Positions 24,840 through 35,066 of a DNA stretch of 64,000 nt are shown here, in pieces. The notes beneath the pieces were generated by a model, which saw only the letters and a list, made by a program, of their open reading frames with translations, made no database searches and was not told where the DNA came from. Each line of letters begins with the position of its first letter. Position 1 is the stretch's first letter. Made by a program: the position numbers and the translations under genes. The DNA comes from Gongronella butleri (Eukaryota; Mucoromycota; Mucoromycetes; Mucorales; Cunninghamellaceae). The DNA is taken from NCBI GenBank assembly GCA_025201375.1, contig JAIWZP010000010.1, positions 372,001 to 436,000 on the forward strand, read 5' to 3'.

Positions 24840-25440
24840 AGCTCAAACGTAGAACCCGATGAACAAGATCCGGAGGACGCGCCCTGCAAAAAGGGGGTAC
24901 GGTCTTTTTCATCTTGATAGCATACGCGACAACGGCGCAACATATCGACGCGCGAGTCACCTCAAATGAATCTGTGCTTAAAGACTGTCAAGGCGCTTGC
25001 ATTTTGAAGAGTTCGCGTAGAAATTTCGGCGACTTGGCGTGCAATGACTCTGAAAATTCGTTTTTTCTATTTTGGTTTGGCAGTCGTGATGCGTTTTAGG
25101 CTCTGCCTGCTTGTCCGTATTTATAAACTTGAGCTTCTGCAGGCGTAAAAAAAATTAGCCAATATCTCAGCTAGTGTGCTAGAAGAGGCATAAAATTACA
25201 GTTTTCATCTGTTTTTTGATTTTTGCTCGCAAATAAAGCGTTTGATCCGTCCATATTTCGATTTCAGTGGGCAGAACTGACGCGTGCTAACAATTCAAGG
25301 TCTGAAGCATCATGCTACACTGTACAAAAATGTACACGTTTACCTTTAAACACAAAAGAGCATGTTTCCAGACTTTGGCGGCCTGCTGTGTCTCCAGAAA
25401 TGTTTTACACCCTTGCTCCATTCTGGCTACCGGTGAAATG
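24840..25440. repeat. Dispersed repeat, copy C
   Basis: Colinear and in the same orientation as 49245-49935: both begin GATGAACAAGAT / AATGAACAAGAT with GGAGGACGCGCCC, share CGACGCGCGAGTC and CTCAAATGAATCTGTG, and both reach the segment CAGACTTTGGCGGCC near 25372 and 49898. Compared with copy B it lacks the many TACTGTA insertions. Confidence 0.8.
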
Positions 25441-27500
25441 AGGATGATTTTTATGAAGGTGAGCAATCTGTATCATTACAAAACTATATCATTTCGCATC
25501 AAAATGAACAATTGCCGAGTAAATTACGTCCAAAAGTTTTGATCTTACTTTTGCAGAGTAACGAAATACCTGGAGAATTGCACGAAATTGTGTCCAATTT
25601 CAAAACAAGGTTGAACGTTATATGCCAGCACAGCAATGCAGATGCAACGAGTCAAAATAAGCTTTTTTCGTTTGTTGCGCGACTTAAAGGCACAATTTTC
25701 CTCTGAGCAAGTTGTTTGGTTGCATGACAGGTGGACCAGGAAGTATCGTGATGGTGATGGCATTGACTTTCTGAACTGACAAGTGGGTCATGGTTTGCAA
25801 ACAGCGCGCACTGGGTGTCAATGCAGGTTGCGCATGTGATGCGGTTTTTTTGACCTGACCTGACGTGTCCAGACTTGTACGATCGCGTGCACGTGTGAAC
25901 GTACATTCGTACAGTCATCGAACATAAAGTTTGCATGCCCCCAGACTGCGCCCCATACGACTTTTTGTTGACTAATCTTTGTCTTTTTTTTTCTATTTTT
26001 TGAATTGCACAGCGCAAAACACGCGGCTATTCCTTCATCCATCCATCCATCCATTGATGATGCATGCAGTGCCACGGGCAGTGAGAATGCAGAGCGCTTG
26101 GTAAAAGTTCATGGATGAGCCTTGTTGGCAAAGTGTGACGAGCCATGGGAGCACAAATCGCGGCAAAATCGAACATCGACCACCAACAGAGTTTCAAGCG
26201 CTCCTCCCCACACTCTCTCTGGATTGCACAAATATGGGCAAGTTCGTGTTTTTTTTTTCCCTTAGCGGATGACTTTTTTTTTTGATTGTGTGAGTGGGAT
26301 CATTTCAGTGAGTGCACTCACATGACCCTGTGCCCGACCAATTCTGTCAGAAGGTGCTCCCAACGCGTGAGATGCCCGATCAAGCCAAGCAACCATTGCT
26401 CTGGGACGAGGGGATCGCGAAGCAAGGTGTCGTCCCACTTTTTTTTTTCCGGGACGATGCGGCACACTTTTTCTTTTTCTTTTTTGTTCTTGTTGCGTGG
26501 CAGAGGGGAAATCACGGTCGATGCGATCGGCGGTGTATAAAGTGGCATTTACGTTGATCCCAAAACACCGCCGACAGCGACGGCGACAAATCGAGCGAAA
26601 AGAAAAAAAAATAAAAAGGCGGCTTGGGACAGCTTGCACTGGGGAATTGACCTTAATATGGGTATTCGCGCTTGATTTTTTTTTTTTTTTTTTATGGATT
26701 GTGGGGAATGTTTCCAGTTTCCCAAAGGTCGGCCACACAACAAAAAATAAAAAAAATTAGCGACGAGCCAGTCGGTGGCAAGCGGACCTCTGAATTTTCA
26801 ACGGTTTGATCTGCGTCTCCCCCTTTTTTTTTTCTGCCCGCAGATCAACAGCGCTTTTTGTTTCCCCACGGTGGTTGGCGGGGGGATCCAACAATAGCGC
26901 GCCAGGTCGCCAAAAAAGCTTTCATTTTTTTCACGCTGGACACCCTGTATCTTTGATTTTTGCTTATTTTAGCGCGGCGATGCATAAATAAAAATGAAGG
27001 ATTTGCCCTCACCGCATACATGATCTTTATTTTCGTCCGCCTCCCTACATGCAAGCCCCGGCTATTTGTAAAGGAGGAAGGCAAGGATAAAGTAGACAAG
27101 CGGGCTCGATTCTCACCTCCAAGGCAAAGGCTATTTGATTATCCACCATCCACGTCTGAAAGTTTGTGCCAAAACGAGCGAGAAAAACCAAGGCAATAAA
27201 GTTCGTGAGAAAGAAAAAGGGACCAAGGTATGACACGAAAAAGGTGGGGGTGTCCCACCTTTTTGCGCCCAAAGTCTAAAAGGAAAGGGCGGGGAGCGGG
27301 AAGAGGGTGGCGATGGGAGGACAAAAGGGCAATTGGGATGGTTTATCCCAGCGTGTGTCTGCAACAAGAGCTCATTTAAGAATTTGTATAAAAAGAGACG
27401 ATTTTTGAGCAACGTCATGTTCTTGTCCCTCCTTTTTTTTCATTCTCGCTTTTTTTTTTGTCTTAATCTTGCACACTTTTTTTTTTTTAATTTCGGTTGA
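25441..27500. other. Gene-free region upstream of the lactate permease
   Basis: Mixed AT-rich repeat remnants to about 26,100, with a CATC microsatellite at 26036-26055, then low-complexity T-runs. Short frames on both strands show no family or splice support. A TATA-like element, TATAAAA at 27387-27393, lies about 110 bp before the permease ATG, followed by a T-rich leader. Confidence 0.5.
27387..27393 (+). promoter_or_regulatory. TATA-like element of the lactate permease
   Basis: TATAAAA, 108 bp upstream of the permease start codon, followed by a pyrimidine-rich leader. The assignment rests on position and sequence only. Confidence 0.4.
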
Positions 27501-30213
27501 ATGTCATTAGCAAACGTCCCACCCGTGCCGCAGTCAGCAATCGATGCGGGTCTTTTTATTCAAGAGCTGGCGCCCATTGGCGGCAGTCTCGTGGGCTCCT
27601 TTTTTGTGGGCGTGATTCCCTTGATTGTCGTGCTTGTCATGTTGGGCATATTCCGCCTGCCCGCGCAGTACGCGGCCTTTACAGGCCTGATTGTCTGGTA
27701 AGGACTGAAACACGGGCGCGTGCGGATGGACACTCATCCTTTTTTTTTTTTTTTTTTTTTTTGCGTTTTTCGGTTTTTTTTCCTCTTTTGATAGCATATT
27801 CATTGCAATCTTTGGGTGGCACATGCCAGCACAACAAGCATTTGAGAGTATTGCCAACGGCATTGTGTTTGCCAATTGGCCAATCATGTGGATCGTGTGG
27901 AATGCCATGTTCATCTTCAACACAGCGGTGGTCACTGGCATCTTTGATCTGTTCCGCCGCTGGATTGTCGCGTACACGCCCGGTGATCAGCGTGTTGTGC
28001 TGCTCATCATTGGCATGAGCTTTGGCGCCTTGCTGGAAGGTGTTGCTGGTAAGCAAAAATGCAAAAACAAACGAAAAAAAGGGAGAACGCGCTGTGTGCA
28101 GAGTCGGGAGGAGGGAGGGGGCTCAGGGGGAGGGGTGGTGAGTGTCATGCATTGCGCACCCGTCTCACCTGCTTCTTGCTAATTTTAGGCTTTGTAAGGC
28201 TTCCTTGTTGCTTGAATCTCAAGGGCTTTGAACGTCGTGATATTCATTTTCTTTTAATTTTGACAAAAAAAAAAATAGGGCACGCCTGGTGCGATTTGCT
28301 CAGCCATGATGGTGTCGCTTGGGTACGTGATGAAAAAAAAAGGATCGACCTTGTGTATCACCATTGGCCGTTGGCTCATGCTTTTTTTTCTCCTTGATTT
28401 TTTTTTTCTGCAGCTTCGATCCAGCGGACGCCTTGGTTTTCACGCTGATCTTTGATACGACGCCCGTCGCCTTTGGTGCTTTGGGTATTCCTGTAAGCTT
28501 TTGTTGTCGTCGTGGCGCGAATTCAGGGGCACTCATCCCCTTTTTATATATTTTAGGTTACCACTTTGGCCGATTTGACGAAATTATCGTGAGTAGTGGA
28601 GGCGCGCGAGAGAAGGGCGGAGAACTAAACCCAAATTTTTCTTGTTTGCCACAGACCAATGGCATTGAGTGCCATGATGGGGCGTCAATTGCCTCTGGTG
28701 AGCTTGTTCCTGCCTTCTTATGCGTTGATCTTCTTTGCTGGCTTCCGTGCCGGCTTCATTGAGTGCTGGCCCTTGGCTCTGGTAGCCGGGTCATCGTTTG
28801 CCATTATTCAGGGCCTGTTTGCCAATCTTGTCGGCCCTGGTAAGTAACAAAAATGCGCCTTTTTACTAGTGATATGAGACTCACGTTTTTTTTTTTCTTT
28901 ATTTTCATTTTAGAATTGCCGGACTTAATTGCAGGTGTGGTGTGCATGTTGTCACTGTTGATCTTTGTGCAATTCTGGAAACCACCTTATCGCCCTGAAT
29001 TTGTGACAACGACGACGGTGTCGATTGGGCACAAGGATGAAGAGAAAGCGGGCGATGATGGCTCGGCGGCGCAGCGCGAGCACGACGACGATCACGTTGT
29101 GCAAGACAAGGTTGCCATTGAGGAGCAGGAGGACCCTGCCACGGAAGGCGCTGATAAACGCACGGTCAGCACGCAGGGTGGCGATTATGAAGAGGAGCGT
29201 GCCATTATCAAGAAGCCCAGCCTTTTGGAGGGTGCCATTGCCTGGAGCCCCTGGGTCTCGATCATTGTTGTTGTCATTATGTAAGATTTGGAAAAACAAA
29301 AAGCGAGAAATGGATGAATTGACGCGTCTTGAAAAAAAAATAGCTGGTCGTTTACAAAGGCCGCCAATGTTGGCCAGGTGCTTGTGCATTGGCCTCATTT
29401 GGACCAACGTGTGTGGATCACGTTGTACGGCAAGGCATATGCTGCGGTGTGGACGTTCCAGCCCATGGCCACAGGCACGGCGATTTTGGTGTCTGGCTTC
29501 CCGTTCCACGCCATTGTGCTGCTGCAGGGCCACTCTCCAAAGGTGTTTGTCACAGCGCTCCGACGCACCGTCGTGCAATTGGTATGGCCCGTCCTCACTG
29601 TGTCCTTTATCATGGCCTTGGCTTATTTGTACAACTATTCCGGTAAAAAAAAAAGAAAAAAAAAAGAAACGCCATCCATTTGCCCCCCAACCCCTGAATG
29701 CTCATTTTTGTTTTTTTTTTTCAGGCATTGCCTACACTGTTGGCCTTACGCTATCGTCTGTGGGCCGCGCTTTCCCCTTTTTGTCTGCATGGCTCGGTTG
29801 GGTGGCGTGTTTCTTGTCTGGTAGCGACACATCGAGCAACAGTCTGTTCGGTAACTTGCAGGTTGTTGCTGCGCGTCAAATTGGTCTGTCGACCGTGTTG
29901 ATGGCTAGCACCAACTCGACAGGCGCGGTGACATCGAAAATGATCTCGCCACAGAATTTGACCACCGGTGTCAGCACCATTGGCCTGCAAGGCAAGGAAG
30001 GCATGATCCTGCGACGCACCATCTTGCACTCCATCTTCCTTGTGTGCTTCATTGGCGCCATGGCTTGCGTGCAACAGGTAAAAAAAACGAAAAAAAAAAA
30101 CGAAAAAAAACACAAGTCGAGCCCATGGAGCTGACGACACAATCTTTTTTTCTTTATAGTACGGTATGCCCGGCATCATTCCCCCCGAGCAATGGCAAGG
30201 CCCCGGCAAGTAA
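27501..30213 (+). CDS. L-lactate permease, LctP family
   Basis: Proton-coupled lactate/glycolate importer of the LctP/LldP family (TC 2.A.14), a family best known from bacteria. Eleven exons (27501-27697, 27795-28048, 28189-28193, 28279-28322, 28414-28492, 28557-28588, 28655-28839, 28914-29280, 29344-29642, 29725-30077, 30160-30213) give 622 residues, slightly longer than the bacterial 530-550. Diagnostic peptides in order: MPAQQAFESIANGIVFANWPI, GALLEGVAGFGTPGAICSAMM, DTTPVAFGALGIP, MGRQLPLVSLFLPS, FLSGSDTSSNSLFGNLQ and STGAVTSKMISPQ. The extra length is an acidic, charged cytosolic loop in exon 8. About 12-14 hydrophobic helices are present. The third exon is 5 nt long and supplies the GF of the conserved GFGTP motif. 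Typical host introns show long residence in this genome. Confidence 0.93.
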
Positions 30214-30847
30214 TCATTGTAATGGCCCGCACGACCTCGTCTTGCTCTCTCCACGTGTATTTTTCTCCCTCTTTTTTATTATTTTTATTTCGTTATGTTC
30301 ATTTTTTCATGCATCAATGAAAGAAATTTCAACCTCACACACGCCTATATGTTACTGCGCGTCCCTTTTGGTCGTCATGCCAAAAACAGCCATGAGCCAA
30401 TCAGAGAGCGGCAAAACAGGGGGCAAAAAAAAAGGGGGAAGGGGACCCATCCAGCGCGCAAAAGCGGAGTTTCAACCCCCGGGCTTTTTTTGTTTTTTTT
30501 TTTTTGAGCACCACCTTTTTTTTTTTTGCCATCCATTGTCTTTCTTCCACTCTTGTTCTTTTTTTTTTTATTTCTTGTTGTCCGTCCGGCTAAAGCCACC
30601 TCCTCCCCTTCTGTATACCCTTTGAAGAGACTCTTATTCACCGACACAACGGCCACGCCACTCTTTTAGCGCGTGCCCTTGCTCTTCATTTGCATCGATC
30701 TAGCCCGATTAGACGTCTGATCGACCTGTTTCACCACTCTGTAAGCCAAAAAGAAAGAAAGAAAAAAAAAAATAAGAGAAAGGGCCCTCCCCACTTGTGT
30801 TTACACCTTCTTCTTTCCAATTAGCTCTCGTTCCTCTCTTTTTTTCC
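30214..30847. promoter_or_regulatory. Lactate permease 3' end / PPR gene promoter
   Basis: A 634-bp tandem gap. It contains a CCAAT box at 30397-30401 and several poly-T and poly-A runs, then a pyrimidine-rich leader to the PPR start. No gene seen. Confidence 0.45.
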
Positions 30848-33319
30848 ATGTCTGCTGCATCATTTACGCGGTCGCGACCACGCTGCCCGTCGACACAGGT
30901 TCTTTTGTTCTTCCGGTCCGTGCTAGACGTGCCACGGCCTGGCACACCGCGCACCATCACGCCCATGCGGTCTTGTCCCTCACCAGGATCGATTGGAGGC
31001 TCGTCATGGCGCTCTATGTCGTCTGTTTCGGCGTCAATGGAGTGTGCAAGTAGCCAAAAGGTGGCTGCCAGCAGCAAATCTGCAAAAAAGTTGCTTCATC
31101 CTCGATGGCACAAGGGCACGACAGATATCCAGCAGCAATTGGACGCCATTGTGGAGCAGCGGCATAGTATGGATGCGCGGACCACGTTTAAAACGCTGCG
31201 TTCGCTTCTGTACAATGTGGCGCAAAATGATTATCGGCAATCGTGGAAGATTTACCGCGTAATGGTGCATTTGAGGGTGGCTGATCAGCTCAAGGCGAAC
31301 CACTATGGGCGTCTGCTCAATGCCATCAAGTATGGGCCGTATGCGCGGCGCCAGGTGCTTGCCGTGCTTGCCGATATGCAATATGCGCAAAAAGCAGGAC
31401 GCATTACCATCACCGGCCAGCATTATGGGCAAATACTCTTTGGGTTGGGCCGCCTCGGGCTCATTGTCGACATGTGCCGCATCCTCGAATTGATCCTGCC
31501 CGCCGCAGCCGCAACCACGATGGCGGCCACCACCGTCGCTGCCTCGCTCTTGCAACCCAATCACTTTACGTCACTCGCCACCGCGGCCAAAAAACACAAT
31601 GACTTGCGCACATCCATCCACGTGTCCCAGATGATGATCCAGGCCATGCAAAACGGCATGAAGATCGAGCCACGCGCATGTGTGATCATGGTCAGTGCAC
31701 TTGCAGCCGACATGGAGGCCACCGTGGAATTCCTCACCGCCATGAAGCAAGCCGGCATGTTTGCCAATGACGACAACAAGGCATTGGACGACGAATTGAA
31801 CGCGGCTTCGCAGGAGAGAACAGGCGACCACGAATTCAACCGGCAAATGTACACGTCGTTGATTGCCGGGCTTGCGAAAAAGGGCGATTCGACAAATGCA
31901 AAGCGACTGTGGGACGAAATGCATGTTCGTGGGTTCGAACCCTCCACGGTGACGGTGGCCGCCATGGTCGAGGCCTTTGGTCGAGCCGGCGATCTACACA
32001 CGGCACTCGAATGGGTTGAAAAGCACATTTCCGAGCATCAGACACTCAACATGCACATGGCTACGTCGTTTTTGGTCAATGCGGTGCGACACGGACACGT
32101 AGACCTTGCCAAGGACACCCTCACGCAATGGCAAGCGCAATATCCAGATGAACTTGCAAAAATGGATGCGCAATTCCACTCGGCCGTGCTCTGGATCAAA
32201 GCCATTGGCTGTGTGGACGAAAGTCGCGCGTATTTTGACCAATTGTACCATGCGAACCCAGACTATGTGGACGCCGTCATGGTGAATCATCTGATCAAGG
32301 CCTATGGCGACGCGCAGCAAAAGGAAAACGTCATCGAGTCGTTTGCTTTGCACGAAACCGTGGCATCGCGTGGCAATGACCGCGATCCATTCGATAAAGA
32401 AAAGGACGCCGCATCTGTACCTCGCCTTCACAATCAACACGCGCCGCACAGCTACCTGGTAGATGCTCTATTCAAATGTCGCGAAGTGCCTTCAGCATTG
32501 TCGGCATTTGTGGCGATGCGGAAACAAGGCGTGCCCGACGATATTACGACGGCCATGGTCATTCGAGGCTTGATCATGAATGACGAGAAGGAATTGGCCT
32601 GGCAGTTCTTCAAGGTGCTTCAGACAACAGGCATCGAGCCTAATCTACACGCCTATACCAGCATCATCAGTGCCTGCCAGCCTGCACACAGCCATCCAGC
32701 CGTCGCAATGCCCAAAAATGCCCATTTCGCCAAAAATCACGAATCGACCGCGTCCCCCGCGACCTCGTCGTCCGCCCTCATCCCGCCAAAACTCGTCAAA
32801 GCCGCATTACACGACCAATGGCCCGTGGAAAACGACAGAGACGATCATTTCGCTGAGTTGCCGCCATCACCCTTGCATGACGCGTCCACGACGCGGTCGC
32901 GTGGACCGACACCGACCGCCGTGGCCCCGGACGCCACCCTCAGTCCCACACAAGCGTACATCCTGTTCCGCAAGATGACCGCGAGCCATGAGCCCAACGA
33001 ATACACATACACAGCCTTGATCTCGTGCTTTGCAAAGGAAAACATGAACCGCGCCATGGACATCTTTGCCTACATGTGTGCCGACACCAAAGTCAAGCCT
33101 ACCATTGCAACGTATGTCGCCCTCTTGCAGGGCTGCGCCGTCTTTCGTCAGGGCCAGATGGCGCTCAAGGTCTTCCGCCATCTCCAGGATCAGCCCCATC
33201 TCGTCCCCAATGACCACGTGTGGCACTACTTGCTCAAAGCCCTCGTACGATCACGCATGGACAAAAAGGAAATCAATCGACTCGGCGCCATCGTCCGCGC
33301 AAGAAAGCAAGCCGCATAA
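30848..33319 (+). CDS. Pentatricopeptide-repeat protein, probably mitochondrial
   Basis: RNA-binding helical-repeat protein of 823 residues in a single exon. PPR units are readable near residue 330 (MYTSLIAGLAKKGDSTNAKRL, then WDEMHVRGFEPS), near 575 (ELAWQFFKVLQTTGIEPNLHAYTSI) and near 715-760 (YTYTALISCFAKENMNRAMDIF, then KPTIATYVALLQGC). Arg/Ser-rich residues at the N-terminus (MSAASFTRSRPRCPSTQ) suggest import into mitochondria, where such proteins govern stability, splicing or translation of organelle mRNAs. Between residues about 620 and 700 there is a disordered Pro/Ser/His insert separating two PPR blocks. ATG 30848 follows a pyrimidine leader; an upstream GTG in frame is ignored. The specific RNA target and orthologue (Pet309-, Ccm1- or Rmd9-like) cannot be told. 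Confidence 0.88.
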   Translation: MSAASFTRSRPRCPSTQVLLFFRSVLDVPRPGTPRTITPMRSCPSPGSIGGSSWRSMSSVSASMECASSQKVAASSKSAKKLLHPRWHKGTTDIQQQLDAIVEQRHSMDARTTFKTLRSLLYNVAQNDYRQSWKIYRVMVHLRVADQLKANHYGRLLNAIKYGPYARRQVLAVLADMQYAQKAGRITITGQHYGQILFGLGRLGLIVDMCRILELILPAAAATTMAATTVAASLLQPNHFTSLATAAKKHNDLRTSIHVSQMMIQAMQNGMKIEPRACVIMVSALAADMEATVEFLTAMKQAGMFANDDNKALDDELNAASQERTGDHEFNRQMYTSLIAGLAKKGDSTNAKRLWDEMHVRGFEPSTVTVAAMVEAFGRAGDLHTALEWVEKHISEHQTLNMHMATSFLVNAVRHGHVDLAKDTLTQWQAQYPDELAKMDAQFHSAVLWIKAIGCVDESRAYFDQLYHANPDYVDAVMVNHLIKAYGDAQQKENVIESFALHETVASRGNDRDPFDKEKDAASVPRLHNQHAPHSYLVDALFKCREVPSALSAFVAMRKQGVPDDITTAMVIRGLIMNDEKELAWQFFKVLQTTGIEPNLHAYTSIISACQPAHSHPAVAMPKNAHFAKNHESTASPATSSSALIPPKLVKAALHDQWPVENDRDDHFAELPPSPLHDASTTRSRGPTPTAVAPDATLSPTQAYILFRKMTASHEPNEYTYTALISCFAKENMNRAMDIFAYMCADTKVKPTIATYVALLQGCAVFRQGQMALKVFRHLQDQPHLVPNDHVWHYLLKALVRSRMDKKEINRLGAIVRARKQAA

Positions 33320-35066
33320 AACCACCCTTTGTTTTATTTCTCTATCATTCCTAGACCTCCTCTTTTTTTTTAAATGCCTCCCTTCATCTCTATTGCATCC
33401 TTTTCATCCCCCTCTTCCTCTCCACTCGACCTTTGTACATTGAACATTCCTTTAAATAAACCACACTTACACTTTTTTTTTATTTTCGTGACCTTTCAAG
33501 TCCATTGGCCCCTAGCCCCGTCTTTCTTTTTTCTTTCTTTTTTTTTTTTTTTTTTTGTCCTGCGAGGAACACCACCACGCGAAGCCGAGCCCCTGATATC
33601 ATCTAAAGCTGCCATTTTGGCATGCAAATCCAAGTTAAAAAGAAAAAAGTCGCAAATTTACACGTACCGCTGTACAATCAAAAACGTATTTGATATTTTT
33701 AGGCGCCTTTTTTCGCAAATGAAAGGAGAAAAGGCAAGCTTTCAGTTGAGCCCTTCTTCGTGTCTCTGGGTGCACAATTCGTAGAGCAATGCCTGCTTGA
33801 AAATTTAAGGCGCTTCCACACCGATTTTGCAGAAAAACCCCCAATTCGCCCAATCAGTCCCAAACTTGGAGGCAAGGTAGGCCCTAAAGGGTAGTAACAG
33901 CGAGACAATTTTTACAAGTTTCTACTTTGTAGACTTTGAAAAAAATCGCGGTTTTGTGAGCAAGAGGCCTCTGTTTCAAATGCTCATCGTTCAATGTAGG
34001 AGTGCGATATAGTCGATCCGTCGGCGTTTCCTCAGAAAGAATCATCCAGCAATTCATGTGTGTGCATCGCGTGGTGTAATGATCTGTGCGATCCAGAATG
34101 TTGACGCGTCGTAAATCACGTTCAAAAAACGCGGTTTCGGCGCGTCGCCATTCGCACGCAAAGCGCGATTTCTTGAGATCACCAGCATTTACGTGTACGC
34201 ACAATCCATATGCGCAAGATATGCTCGTTTCAGGTCGCTAAAAGAACTTTGTCGCCCGTGGCATTGAATTGAAAACAAGCTGCTTTTGGTACTCGTTTGT
34301 CCATTTTCTCGCGAACCGGCATAACGATTCTCGGTCGCACCATAGTCATTGTTGTTGCGGGCACTGCGGTCTTGCCACCCTCCAAGTTTCGCGGCAATCC
34401 ATCTATCTTTTTTGATTTTTAAAAATTGGCCAGGGTACACCATCCAGGGATTTTGGCCATTTTTGACTTTGACTATTGCTCGCCATCGAACGATCACGGC
34501 ACCGCAGGGGTGGGCTCAAATGTACGCCTGACGCGACCTGCGTGACGCGGCGCGGAAGAAACAGCCAATTGGTTTGTAGGACAACTCTTCAAAAGGCCAA
34601 AATGGGTGCTTTATCACCTTTATGCATTTTAATCGCGTTTAATTGTGATGCTTCAGAATGAAACCAATACCAAACGAGAGCTACGACGCTCTACTAAATT
34701 TTACCTGCACAGAGCGGCTCTAAGTTCCTTGCTGCTTCCTCGAGCAATCCATGCATTCCGAATGAAAAATTAAAAAAAAGCATGGGTGCGACGGACACAT
34801 TCCCAATTGTGTCATTTTTGACGTGTCCAATGGCGGCTATTAGGTCGAATGCATACATTATACTTTTTTTGCATTATGGCTTGCGGCATAGAAACGAGAG
34901 TTTATGGCATGACTGGCTCCAATTGTGAAGAAAAAGGCGGAAAAAAAGACTTACAAACGGGCAATGCGGTGCCAAAGCAAGACCAATGCGGACTTCAAAA
35001 AGTGTGTCGCGTCCAATGTGTTTTTTTGCGCTTCTCTTCTCCGTTCCTTTTTATCTCTTTTTAAAC
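33320..35066. other. Gene-free 1.75 kb between PPR and cullin genes
   Basis: 3' flank of the PPR gene with an AATAAA-like word (TTAAATAAACC near 33460) and a T-run, then AT-rich unique-looking sequence. Short frames on both strands lack splice or family support. The last 100 bases are a pyrimidine-rich leader into the cullin start. Confidence 0.45.

Noticed and set aside
31925..31950. GGGTTCGAACCC, a perfect tRNA B-box-like word
   Set aside because: It lies inside the PPR coding frame (residues HVRGFEPS); no acceptor stem or anticodon arm can be folded around it.
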